A DNA stretch of 64,000 bases from Oscillospiraceae bacterium (GTDB lineage: Bacteria; Bacillota; Clostridia; Oscillospirales; Ruminococcaceae): the NCBI GenBank assembly GCA_017399765.1, contig JAFQBH010000037.1, positions 1 through 64,000 on the forward strand. Reading direction: 5' to 3'. Shown here piece after piece: positions 32,898 through 40,461 of the stretch. A program made the position numbers and the translations under genes. Every line of letters begins with the position of its first letter. Positions within the stretch are counted from its first letter, which is position 1. Under the pieces are notes generated by a model. The model ran no database searches, was not told the origin of the DNA, and saw nothing but the letters and a program-made list of their open reading frames with translations.

Positions 32898-33920
32898 TTA
32901 AAAAATACCTCCTTTTTCGGAAGAAAAACAAACAAGATGGGCAACCCCGGGAATGGTTTCGCCCTGCTGAACGCTTGTGGGGCTCATAAGAGCGCCGGTG
33001 GAAAGGGCAAGCACGCTTTTGAGCATGCCGTCCCGAAGCATTGGAATAACGTGACCGCTGAGCACAGAAGCCGAGCATCCGCATCCGGAAGCCCCGGATT
33101 CCACCTGCTGTTTTTCCCTGTCATAAAGCATGAGCCCGCAGTCACTATAGTTTTCCCCAAGGGGAAAACCTTTCCGCCCCATAAGTTCCTTCATAAGATT
33201 TGCACCGACGAATCCAAGGTCCCCGGTGACAATCAGATCATAATCCTCCGGGTCTGTATAGGTATCTTTGAAAAACTGCGAAAGAGTTTCCGCCGCCGCC
33301 GGCGCCATTGCCGCACCCATGTTGTTCTGGTCGTTTATGCCGAAATCCTCAACCGTTCCGAAGGTAACGGCTTTGACGAAGGGAAAACCTTCCTCTTTCG
33401 AAACAAGCGCCGCGCCTGCGGCAGTTGCGGTCCATTGGGCGGAAGGCGGTCGTTGACCGCCATATTCCAGGGGAAAACGATATTGCCGTTCCGCACTGCA
33501 AAAATGTGAAGAAGCAACGGCAAGGCAGTTTTTTGCGGCAGAATCCGCAAAAACCGCCGAAAGTCCAACCGCTTCGGCAAAAGTTGAGCAGGCGCCGTAA
33601 AGCCCGATGTAGGGAACTTTCGAGCCTCTTGCGGAAAAGGCGGAAGCTATGCATTGGTTAAGAAGGTCGCCGGCAAAGATGAAATCAACGTCTTTCATCT
33701 CCGCTTCCGCTTTTTTAAGCGCCTTCCAGCAGGCAAGTTCCTGCATTTTGCTTTCGGCTTTTTCCCATGTTTTTTCCCCGAAGCGGGAATCGTCGTTTAT
33801 TATATCAAAATCTTTTCCAAGGGGGCCTTCGCCCTCTTTTTTTGAACCGACCGCGGCGGAAGAACGGATTCCCACAACACCGTCGATAATAAGCGTTTGT
33901 TTTCCGATTTTGTGTGCCAA
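32898..33920 (-). CDS. spoVAD: Stage V sporulation protein AD
   Basis: A 340-residue, thiolase-fold-like protein that binds dipicolinic acid at the inner spore membrane. Family blocks: KIGKQTLIIDGVVGI, DLLNQCIASAFSARGSKVPYIGLYGACSTFAEA, AVASSHFCSAERQYRFPLEYGGQRPPSAQWTATAAGA, and GASGCGCSASVLSGHVIPM. The start is TTG at 33920 with GGGGTGAT upstream. Between spoVAC and this gene there are 118 nt that contain a possible forespore promoter (33942-33970). Confidence 0.95.
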   Translation of the reverse strand: MAHKIGKQTLIIDGVVGIRSSAAVGSKKEGEGPLGKDFDIINDDSRFGEKTWEKAESKMQELACWKALKKAEAEMKDVDFIFAGDLLNQCIASAFSARGSKVPYIGLYGACSTFAEAVGLSAVFADSAAKNCLAVASSHFCSAERQYRFPLEYGGQRPPSAQWTATAAGAALVSKEEGFPFVKAVTFGTVEDFGINDQNNMGAAMAPAAAETLSQFFKDTYTDPEDYDLIVTGDLGFVGANLMKELMGRKGFPLGENYSDCGLMLYDREKQQVESGASGCGCSASVLSGHVIPMLRDGMLKSVLALSTGALMSPTSVQQGETIPGVAHLVCFSSEKGGIF

Positions 33921-33941
33921 AAAATCACCCCGTTTTGGAGG

Positions 33942-33970
33942 TAGTTTTTGCGTTTTTTTTCAGAATATGC
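33942..33970 (-). promoter_or_regulatory. Possible sigma-G-type promoter before spoVAD
   Basis: Minus-strand GCATA (33970-33966), 17 bp, AAAACTA (33948-33942), compared with the sigma-G consensus GHATR and CATACTA. The -35 matches, the -10 matches only partly, so this is tentative. Confidence 0.3.
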
Positions 33971-34038
33971 AAAATTTTTCAGTCCGGCAACAAAAAACTC
34001 ATCCCAGAGCAAAACTTGCATCCTAAAACCCCGGAAAT

Positions 34039-34482
34039 TTACATAATTTTTAAAATCCAGTAGATAATTCCGTAAGCAACCGAAGCCAGAACGCCATAGA
34101 CGATTACCGGTCCGGCAATGGTGAAAATCTTCACTCCCAATCCGAGCACGAAGCCTTCGCTCTTAAATTCCATCGCCGGCGAAACGACCGCGTTTGCAAA
34201 ACCGGTTATGGGAACAAGGGTGCCTCCGCCGCCGAATTTTGCAATTTTGTCATAGACCCCAAAACCCGTGAGCACAGCGGAAAAGGCAATCAAAGTCATT
34301 GAGCACGCGGCAGAGGCATTTGGCGTGCTCAGGCCTGCATCAAGATAAAAATTGAGCACGAACTGGCCGATGAGGCAGATTGTTCCGCCGATTAAAAAAG
34401 CGCCGGAAAGATTTCGAAAACATTTTGTTTTGGGAACGGCGGCTTCGCCCATTTTTTTATATTCATCTGAAGAAAGGGACAT
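34039..34482 (-). CDS. spoVAC: Stage V sporulation protein AC
   Basis: A 147-residue membrane protein with about four hydrophobic helices. Diagnostic phrases are AFLIGGTICLIGQFVLNFY, DKIAKFGGGGTLVPITGFANAVVSPAMEFKSEGFVLGLG and FTIAGPVIVYGVLAS. In B. subtilis SpoVAC is a mechanosensitive channel for dipicolinic acid. First gene of spoVAC-spoVAD-spoVAE. A possible forespore promoter, GAATA-17-AACAATA, lies at 34541-34513 on the minus strand (weak -10). Confidence 0.95.
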   Translation of the reverse strand: MSLSSDEYKKMGEAAVPKTKCFRNLSGAFLIGGTICLIGQFVLNFYLDAGLSTPNASAACSMTLIAFSAVLTGFGVYDKIAKFGGGGTLVPITGFANAVVSPAMEFKSEGFVLGLGVKIFTIAGPVIVYGVLASVAYGIIYWILKIM

Positions 34483-34574
34483 TTTTCAAAAAATCTCCTT
34501 TGTTTTTTTGTTTATTGTTCGGAAAAATGAGAAAAATATTCCCGAAAAAACAAAAAAACAAAAGGGTGTTTTTA

Positions 34575-34946
34575 ATGAAAAACAAAAAACAAGCGGCAAT
34601 TTGCGGTGCCGCTTCCGGAATTCTGAACGGACTTTTTGGTTCCGGCGGCGGAATAATCGCTGTTCCTCTTCTTAAAAAAGGCGGACTTTCCCAAAAAGAA
34701 GCCCAGGCAACCGCGCTTTTTCTGATGTTCTTTCTTTCGGCGGTTTCCGCCGGAATATATCTTTATGAAGGCCGTCTTTCCTTTTCGGAAGCGCTCGGCT
34801 ATATTCCCGGCGGAATTTTGGGCGGAATTGCGGCTTCGCTTTGCTTCAAAAAGATAAAACCAGCCATTCTCCGGAAAATTTTCGGCGGATTTGTCGCCTT
34901 TTCCGCCGGAAGAATGCTTTGGGGGATTTTTGCGGAATGGATCTGA
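34575..34946 (+). CDS. TSUP (TauE/SafE) permease, half-size subunit A
   Basis: A 123-residue membrane protein with about four transmembrane helices, equivalent to one half of a normal 250-residue TauE/SafE (TSUP) anion permease. The family start motif is present: GAASGILNGLFGSGGGIIAVPLL, followed by QKEAQATALFLMFFLSAVSA and YIPGGILGGIAA. The ATG at 34575 starts the conserved block; GGGTG lies about 7 nt upstream. It overlaps the next gene, a second half-size TSUP, by 10 nt, so the pair probably forms a hetero-oligomer exporting sulfite or a related sulfonated or organic anion. Confidence 0.85.
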   Translation: MKNKKQAAICGAASGILNGLFGSGGGIIAVPLLKKGGLSQKEAQATALFLMFFLSAVSAGIYLYEGRLSFSEALGYIPGGILGGIAASLCFKKIKPAILRKIFGGFVAFSAGRMLWGIFAEWI

Positions 34947-35293
34947 TAATCGGTTTCCTTGCGGGTTTTGCGGGAGGTCTTGGCGTTGGCGGCGGCGGAA
35001 TCCTTCTTCTTTATCTCACGGCTTTTGCCGGAACCGAACAGCTTTCCGCCCAGGGAATAAACCTGATTTTCTTTTTGCCAACGGCCGCCGCGGCGCTTTT
35101 TCTCCATTTTAAGAACGGTTTTGTAAAATGGAAAACCGTTCTTTTTGCCGTCCTTTTCGGAATTCCGGGGGTTTTTCTCGGTTCATTTCTTGCGGGAAAC
35201 CTGGATAAAACCCTTCTTCGGGCGGCTTTTGCGCTTCTTTTGCTTTTTATAGGAATTCGGGAAATTTTCAGAAAAGAAATGAAAGAAGAATGA
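34937..35293 (+). CDS. TSUP (TauE/SafE) permease, half-size subunit B
   Basis: A 118-residue membrane protein of about four helices, beginning MDLIIGFLAGFAGGLGVGGGGILLLYLTAF, again the glycine-rich TSUP start motif, then GINLIFFLPTAAAALFLHFKNGFVKWKTVLFAVLFGIPGVFLGSFLA. The ATG at 34937 lies inside the end of the preceding gene and has GGGGG upstream. Two genes encoding the two halves of one permease is a recurring Clostridial form rather than a frameshift: each half has its own start and the overlap is out of phase. Confidence 0.85.
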   Translation: MDLIIGFLAGFAGGLGVGGGGILLLYLTAFAGTEQLSAQGINLIFFLPTAAAALFLHFKNGFVKWKTVLFAVLFGIPGVFLGSFLAGNLDKTLLRAAFALLLLFIGIREIFRKEMKEE

Positions 35294-35561
35294 TACCGAG
35301 TTTTATGAAAGGCGGAAGAAAAATCAAAAAAATCCTAAGTTCAGGCAGAAAATTCACAAATGGTGAAAAATCCGCCGAAAACTTCCGGCCAAGAATTTCC
35401 CCGGAAAAAACGTTTTCATCAAAATCCAAAACAAGAACTTCTCCGGAAGAAAAACCGCTTTTTTCAACGGTTCGGTTAACAAGTTCAAAAGAAAAAACAA
35501 GCAGAAGCAAAAGCAAAATTACCGCAAGGGAAGTCCCAAAGGCTCTTTTAAAACTTTTCAT
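35268..35561 (-). CDS. Doubtful small membrane protein
   Basis: A 97-residue reading frame beginning MKSFKRAFGTSLAVILLLLLLVFSFELV, a plausible signal/anchor, with a second hydrophobic stretch at the C-terminus (LRIFLIFLPPFIKLGIILLSFLF). AGGAGGG lies upstream, but inside a hairpin that looks like the spoIIP terminator (35571-35597), and the 3' end overlaps the TSUP gene by 26 nt. It could be a real small gene read through from spoIIP, or a chance frame. No family recognised. Confidence 0.4.
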   Translation of the reverse strand: MKSFKRAFGTSLAVILLLLLLVFSFELVNRTVEKSGFSSGEVLVLDFDENVFSGEILGRKFSADFSPFVNFLPELRIFLIFLPPFIKLGIILLSFLF

Positions 35562-35570
35562 AACAAAAAA

Positions 35571-35605
35571 CGCCCTCCTTTTAAAAAATTCTGGGCGTTT
35601 TTTGT
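35571..35605. terminator. Bidirectional hairpin between spoIIP and the 97-residue frame
   Basis: CGCCC (35571-35575) pairs with GGGCG (35593-35597), with GTTTTTT on each outer side. It would end spoIIP (-) and transcripts from the TSUP genes (+). Confidence 0.65.
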
Positions 35606-35609
35606 TTTT

Positions 35610-36746
35610 TTATTCAATCAGAAGTTCCGCAAGGGCGTTCCCTAAAAGTTCCGCGGAATACTTCGCCTCGTCAAGAGTATTTCCCGTTGCGCCGATTTCG
35701 ACAAGAAGCAAACCCGGCGAAAGGTCCATATTGTATTTCCGGTAATCGAAAAGAATCGGTCGGCAAAGCCCGGGATAAAGCTCTTCTATCTTGTTTCCCA
35801 AAGCCGCAGCAAAACGAAGATTTTCCCAATAATCCGGCATATCCATTGTTCCGTCGTCACAGCCGGAAATTATCATGATTTGTGCGGCTTTTTTTCCGTT
35901 AATAACAGCGGTGGGTTTTATGATTTCCGTTGCGGAAGGTTCGATTGCGTCCCGGTGGATATCAAGACAGATTTCGATTTCCGGATTTTCTTCAAGGTGT
36001 TTTAAAATCGTAACGGCGCTTCGCTGGTAAGAACCTTTATAGCTTGGATCGTCGTGCATGGTTCCGTCATGGATAACAAAAATCCCTTTTTCCGAAAGCA
36101 CGGAGGTCAAAACGTCCCCGACGGAAATCATATTTTCGTCCGGGTCGGTGCTTCGCCAAGTGCCGGAAGTATCGAAAAAACCGCTGTCAGAACTTTCATA
36201 TCCTTCTGTAGCGTGGGTGTGGTAAAGCAGGATCTGCGGTTTCTCAAAACCGGTTTTTAAAGAGAGAGTATGGGTTGTTTCAAGCATGGATTTTATTTTT
36301 TCAGCGCTGTGGTGGGTGCAGTTTTTTATAATCGTGTTTTTAAAAGCAACATAAGTTCCGCCTTCGGCGGCGGAATATTGCGTTTCGATAACTTTTCCCC
36401 GCCGGCTTTCGGGAATTTCAGCCGGAATTTCAGGAACTTCGGGAACAAAAAATTCTTCGGGGATTTTTTGTTCAAAAGAAGGATCTTCATCTTTGGGCAC
36501 AAAAGGTTCCTCGGTAAATTCATTTTCCGGCGGGTTTTGCAAAAATTCAATAGCGCTTCCCGGGGAAGCAAAAGCCAAAGCATAATAAAAAATATCTGCA
36601 CCGTTTTTTGCGGCTGAAACCGCAAGATAAAACCCAATAAAACAGCATAGAACGCCAAAAAGGGTTCTGCAAAGAAAAATCACGCCTTCAAGCAAATTTT
36701 GCTTTGCCTTTTTAAAAGAAAAACTCCTAAAAACTCTCTTGTCCAT
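35610..36746 (-). CDS. spoIIP: Stage II sporulation protein P
   Basis: A 378-residue SpoIIP, the peptidoglycan amidase/endopeptidase of the DMP engulfment machinery. A membrane anchor near residue 30 (VIFLCRTLFGVLCCFIGFYLAVS) is followed by an acidic/proline linker and the catalytic domain from about 165, with ILLYHTHATEGY, VGDVLTSVLSEKGIFVIHD and LDIHRDAIEP. The His of YHTHATE, the Glu and the His of DIHRD are the likely zinc ligands. I use the ATG at 36746 (GGGGTTGG upstream) rather than the GTG five codons earlier. A good sigma-E-type promoter lies 36 nt upstream. Confidence 0.94.
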   Translation of the reverse strand: MDKRVFRSFSFKKAKQNLLEGVIFLCRTLFGVLCCFIGFYLAVSAAKNGADIFYYALAFASPGSAIEFLQNPPENEFTEEPFVPKDEDPSFEQKIPEEFFVPEVPEIPAEIPESRRGKVIETQYSAAEGGTYVAFKNTIIKNCTHHSAEKIKSMLETTHTLSLKTGFEKPQILLYHTHATEGYESSDSGFFDTSGTWRSTDPDENMISVGDVLTSVLSEKGIFVIHDGTMHDDPSYKGSYQRSAVTILKHLEENPEIEICLDIHRDAIEPSATEIIKPTAVINGKKAAQIMIISGCDDGTMDMPDYWENLRFAAALGNKIEELYPGLCRPILFDYRKYNMDLSPGLLLVEIGATGNTLDEAKYSAELLGNALAELLIE

Positions 36747-36781
36747 AAATTCCAACCCCACGCCGATTTTTTAAACAACCA

Positions 36782-36810
36782 AATTTATGCAGGATTTTTT
36801 CAGAATATGC
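36782..36810 (-). promoter_or_regulatory. Sigma-E-type promoter of spoIIP
   Basis: Minus-strand GCATATT (36810-36804), 14 bp, CATAAATT (36789-36782). Both boxes fit the mother-cell sigma-E consensus (KMATATT and CATACAHT) with only one mismatch, at the correct spacing. spoIIP is sigma-E dependent in B. subtilis. Confidence 0.65.
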
Positions 36811-36906
36811 AAACGGGCTTCATAATTGCTAAGGCAAAAAATCTGCGGTAGCAGCAAAGAGAAAGTTTTGTTTTTACATGTGTTTATAAGAACGGCAATA
36901 AAAAAA

Positions 36907-36930
36907 GGAGCACTTTTCGCAAAGTGCTCC
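36907..36930. terminator. Terminator after addA
   Basis: GGAGCACTTT-TCGC-AAAGTGCTCC, with A-rich DNA before it giving a T run on the minus strand. Confidence 0.85.
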
Positions 36931-36948
36931 CAAAAAGTTGATTTTCAA

Positions 36949-39900
36949 TTAAACTTCCAGCTCTCTGCCGAACCGGAAAGACCAGATTATTGCGGAAACA
37001 ACCTCTTTACCAAGGCTTTCTGAAAGAAGCCGTTTGTACATGTTCAGCTGGGCGGCATAGCGTTCCCGAAGTTCTTCAATATCTTCAACAAAGTCGGTTT
37101 TATAGTCAACGACAATAAATTTTCCGTTTTCTTCAAAAACGCAGTCGGCTACGCCCTGAACGGTAATTTTATCTTCCGGTGAAGCACCCTCATAACCAAG
37201 TTCTGCCGCGGGAAGGCCGCGTAAAAAGCGAAGCTCTCTGTAAACCTGCGGGGAGTTTTCGATCCGGCGAAAAAGTTCGCTTTCAAAGAAAGCTCTGATT
37301 TTATGCGGGTCAATGGCAGATGCCTGTTTTTCGGTTATAAAACGCATTTCAGAAAGGCGAAGGATCTCCGCTTTCGGATTTGCTTTTGCCCGGTCAAAAT
37401 CACAGAATTGCATGAAAGTGTGAAGAGCGGTTCCTCGATCTGCACCGGAAAGATTTCCGCCGGAAGGTTTTGCGGAAAAGAGAAGTTTCTTATGCATTTC
37501 CTGGTGCGTAAGAGAGGAAACTCCGGCTTTTGCGGGGATTTTTTCAGAAGCGGAAAAAGGATATTTCCATTTTTTCCTTTCAACAAGTGTGCGGTAAAGT
37601 TCCTCATCCGGGGTTTCGGGAACAGAAATTTCCATATCGGTTTCATTTGAAACGGAAGATTCTTCACCGATAAGACTGAATTTCCATTTTGTAGAATCCG
37701 GAATAATGCGTTCTTCCTCAAGACCGGAAATTTCCCGGAACAAACCGGCATCCGGGTGGCGCAAAAGCGCAGCCAAAATCCAGTCTGAAAGGGAATTTGC
37801 GGAAGAAACGGCAAAAGAATCAAGTTTTTCGCCAAGTCTTGCAATTTCCGCAACAGATGAAAGATATTTTTCCGGTTCTTTTTTACAGCAGGTAATAATA
37901 AGGTTTTCTTTCGCCCTTGTAAGAGCAACGTAAAGAATTCTCATCTCCTCGGAAAGATTATATCTGCGAAGTTCGCGTTTAAGGGCAAACTGGGGAACGG
38001 TGGAAAAACGTCCGCCGGTTTCCGGGTCGCGTCTTGAACAGGCAAAACCGAGCTCGGGGTGAAGAAGAGGAAGGTTCGTTTTTTCGCCGTGGAACTGTCT
38101 TCCGGTTCCGCAAAGAAAAACAACCGGAAATTCAAGGCCTTTTGAACCGTGAACGGACATTATCCGAACGCAGTTTTCTCCGTTTCCGGCGGAACCCGCG
38201 GGTTTAAGGTCGCTTTCCCTTTCTTCAAGTCTGTTTAAAAAGCGTATAAAAGAGGAAAGACCGTGCGCACCCGCTTTTTCGCGGTCGGAAGCATATTTTA
38301 TCAAAAGTCTTAAATTGGCAAGTTTAAGAGATCCCTCACCGGAACTTTGCATTACCTGCGGAAAAGAAGTTATATCGTAAAGCATTTCAATAACTTCATC
38401 GCTTCGGGCATAAGCGGCGGTTTTCCTTAGTTTTTCAAGGGTTTCAATAAAGTTTTTTGCTTTTTCGTTTCCGTTTTCCGCCGCTTTCTTAACGGAAGAA
38501 AAAAGCGGGATCTTTCTGTTTTCAAAGCGGATTTCCGCAAGTTCATCCGGGGTAAAAAGGAACATTTCGGAAAGCATCGCTCCCGCAAGGGGAATATCAA
38601 GAAGCGGATTGTCAACGGCTTTAAGAACGTCTGTTACAGCGGCAATTTCCGGGCGCGAAAGGAATCCCTTGTCGTTTTCACTGCGGCAATTTATTCCAAG
38701 GTTTCGCAAGGCGGAAAGAAAAATTTCGGCTTTTCCTTTTGTCGCGCGCAAAAGAATACAAACATCACTGTAACGCACAGGGCGGAGCACCCCGTTTTCA
38801 GAAACGGTTTCACCGTTTTCCACCATTTTTTTAATGCGCTCGGCAACGGCTTTTGCTTCTGCTTTAACAGAATCCTTTTTTCCTTCAATTAAAATAAATT
38901 CGTTTCTTATTTCTTCGTTTTCCGGAAAGCTTGCCGCAGGAATAAGCATTTCAGATTCATCATATTCAATTTCCGCGCTTTCCGCGGTCATAATGTTTCC
39001 AAAAATAAAGTTTACCGCCCCGGCAATGTTTTTTCGGCTTCGATAGTTTTTCCCAAGGATTATAGTGGCGGGAAAATTCTTTTTTTCGTCAAAAACGGGC
39101 CAGGTAAGCCTTTTTTCAAGGAAAAGTGCCGGCATTGCCTGACGGAATCTGTAAATGCTTTGCTTAACGTCGCCGACAAAAAAAAGATTGTTTCCGGAAG
39201 AAATCATGCTGAAAATCGTATCCTGAACCTTGTTGACGTCCTGACATTCATCAATAAGAATGTGGTCAAAGCGCGAAGAAATATCTTTTGCCAGCGGCGA
39301 AGGAACGTATTCGCCCGAAGAATTTTTTTCGGTAAGAACCGAAAGAGTGTATTGCTCAAGATCAGTGTAATCAAGAAGACATTTTTCTTTTTTCATTTCC
39401 CTGAAGCGTCTGTCATAATCAAGCGCAAGGCGGAAAAGACATTCGATTTTCGGGTAAAGATCTGCAATATCTTCCCGAAATTCTGATTCCGAAACAGCAA
39501 AATCGGGATAAAGTTTCTTTTTAAGACCCTCGGAACCGTAATAACCTTTGCGAACGGTGTCAACATATTTTTTAAAGTCTTCATCAAGATCTTTTGTTCT
39601 CGGTTTTTTCATAAAACCGGGTTCAAAAAGAAGTTTGCCGAAAGAATCCCAATCCTTTTCAAGACACCTTGACAAAAGCCTTTCAAGAACTATTCCGTCA
39701 TCATAAAACATGTCCGCATAAACGTCACAGTTTTTTAAACGACAGTAATTTTCCATATATTCAGCCGTTTTTTTATAGTGCGTGATAACGGAACCCGCGT
39801 TTTCAAAAAGAACTTTTCCCCAGGGGGAATTTCCAACCGGAACAGAAGGATCATACATGCAAAGTTTTTCCGAAAGCCAGTCCTCGTAATGGGGAAGAGC

Positions 39901-40461
39901 GCTTATGAAACCATAAAGAGTAAGAACGGCTTCGGAAAGACCGGAATCGCTTCTTCCGCCGCCAAGAGTTTCGGAAAGCTCGGCAAAAACCTCGTTTCCT
40001 TCGGAATAATATTTTTCAAGTGTTTCCTCAAGCGCCGCAAATGAAAGATCGGCAGATTCATCATCATCGGCAATGGAAGGGTCGGGCATAAGCCCGAGAA
40101 CGGCGGTGTTTTCTTTCACAATTTCAAGACAGAAAGAATGGATGGTTCCGATATGGGCACGTTCCATAAGCAAAAGCTGTCTTGAAAGAAGCGGGTTTTC
40201 CGGATTTTCCGCAAAAAGACGTGAAAGTTCCGCATTAATGCGCGAACGCATTTCAGCGGCAGCAAGCTTTGTAAAAGTAACGATAAGAAGCCGGTCTGCA
40301 TCAACGGGGTTTTCGCTGTCGGTAAGCATGCGTATAACTCTTTCAACAAGAACAGCGGTTTTTCCGCTTCCGGCGGCTGCCGAAACAAGAATGTTGCCCC
40401 CAAAGGAAGTGATAGCCGAAAGCTGGTCGCTGTTCCATATACGTTCAGCCAAGTTCGTCAC
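36949..40461 (-). CDS. addA: ATP-dependent helicase/nuclease subunit A (AddA)
   Basis: An 1170-residue UvrD-like helicase with a RecB-type nuclease. Walker A is ILVSAAAGSGKTAVLVERV (about 28-46); motif II ILIDECQDVNKVQ; motif III/IV NNLFFVGDVKQSIYRFRQAMP; motif V/VI VRIMSVHGSKGLEFPVVFLCG and MRILYVALTRAKENLII. The nuclease domain near the C-terminus shows VQGVADCVFEENGKFIVVDYKTDFV, whose Asp and Lys are catalytic. With AddB it resects double-strand breaks up to a Chi site. It overlaps addB by 17 nt. Confidence 0.97.
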   Translation of the reverse strand: MTNLAERIWNSDQLSAITSFGGNILVSAAAGSGKTAVLVERVIRMLTDSENPVDADRLLIVTFTKLAAAEMRSRINAELSRLFAENPENPLLSRQLLLMERAHIGTIHSFCLEIVKENTAVLGLMPDPSIADDDESADLSFAALEETLEKYYSEGNEVFAELSETLGGGRSDSGLSEAVLTLYGFISALPHYEDWLSEKLCMYDPSVPVGNSPWGKVLFENAGSVITHYKKTAEYMENYCRLKNCDVYADMFYDDGIVLERLLSRCLEKDWDSFGKLLFEPGFMKKPRTKDLDEDFKKYVDTVRKGYYGSEGLKKKLYPDFAVSESEFREDIADLYPKIECLFRLALDYDRRFREMKKEKCLLDYTDLEQYTLSVLTEKNSSGEYVPSPLAKDISSRFDHILIDECQDVNKVQDTIFSMISSGNNLFFVGDVKQSIYRFRQAMPALFLEKRLTWPVFDEKKNFPATIILGKNYRSRKNIAGAVNFIFGNIMTAESAEIEYDESEMLIPAASFPENEEIRNEFILIEGKKDSVKAEAKAVAERIKKMVENGETVSENGVLRPVRYSDVCILLRATKGKAEIFLSALRNLGINCRSENDKGFLSRPEIAAVTDVLKAVDNPLLDIPLAGAMLSEMFLFTPDELAEIRFENRKIPLFSSVKKAAENGNEKAKNFIETLEKLRKTAAYARSDEVIEMLYDITSFPQVMQSSGEGSLKLANLRLLIKYASDREKAGAHGLSSFIRFLNRLEERESDLKPAGSAGNGENCVRIMSVHGSKGLEFPVVFLCGTGRQFHGEKTNLPLLHPELGFACSRRDPETGGRFSTVPQFALKRELRRYNLSEEMRILYVALTRAKENLIITCCKKEPEKYLSSVAEIARLGEKLDSFAVSSANSLSDWILAALLRHPDAGLFREISGLEEERIIPDSTKWKFSLIGEESSVSNETDMEISVPETPDEELYRTLVERKKWKYPFSASEKIPAKAGVSSLTHQEMHKKLLFSAKPSGGNLSGADRGTALHTFMQFCDFDRAKANPKAEILRLSEMRFITEKQASAIDPHKIRAFFESELFRRIENSPQVYRELRFLRGLPAAELGYEGASPEDKITVQGVADCVFEENGKFIVVDYKTDFVEDIEELRERYAAQLNMYKRLLSESLGKEVVSAIIWSFRFGRELEV

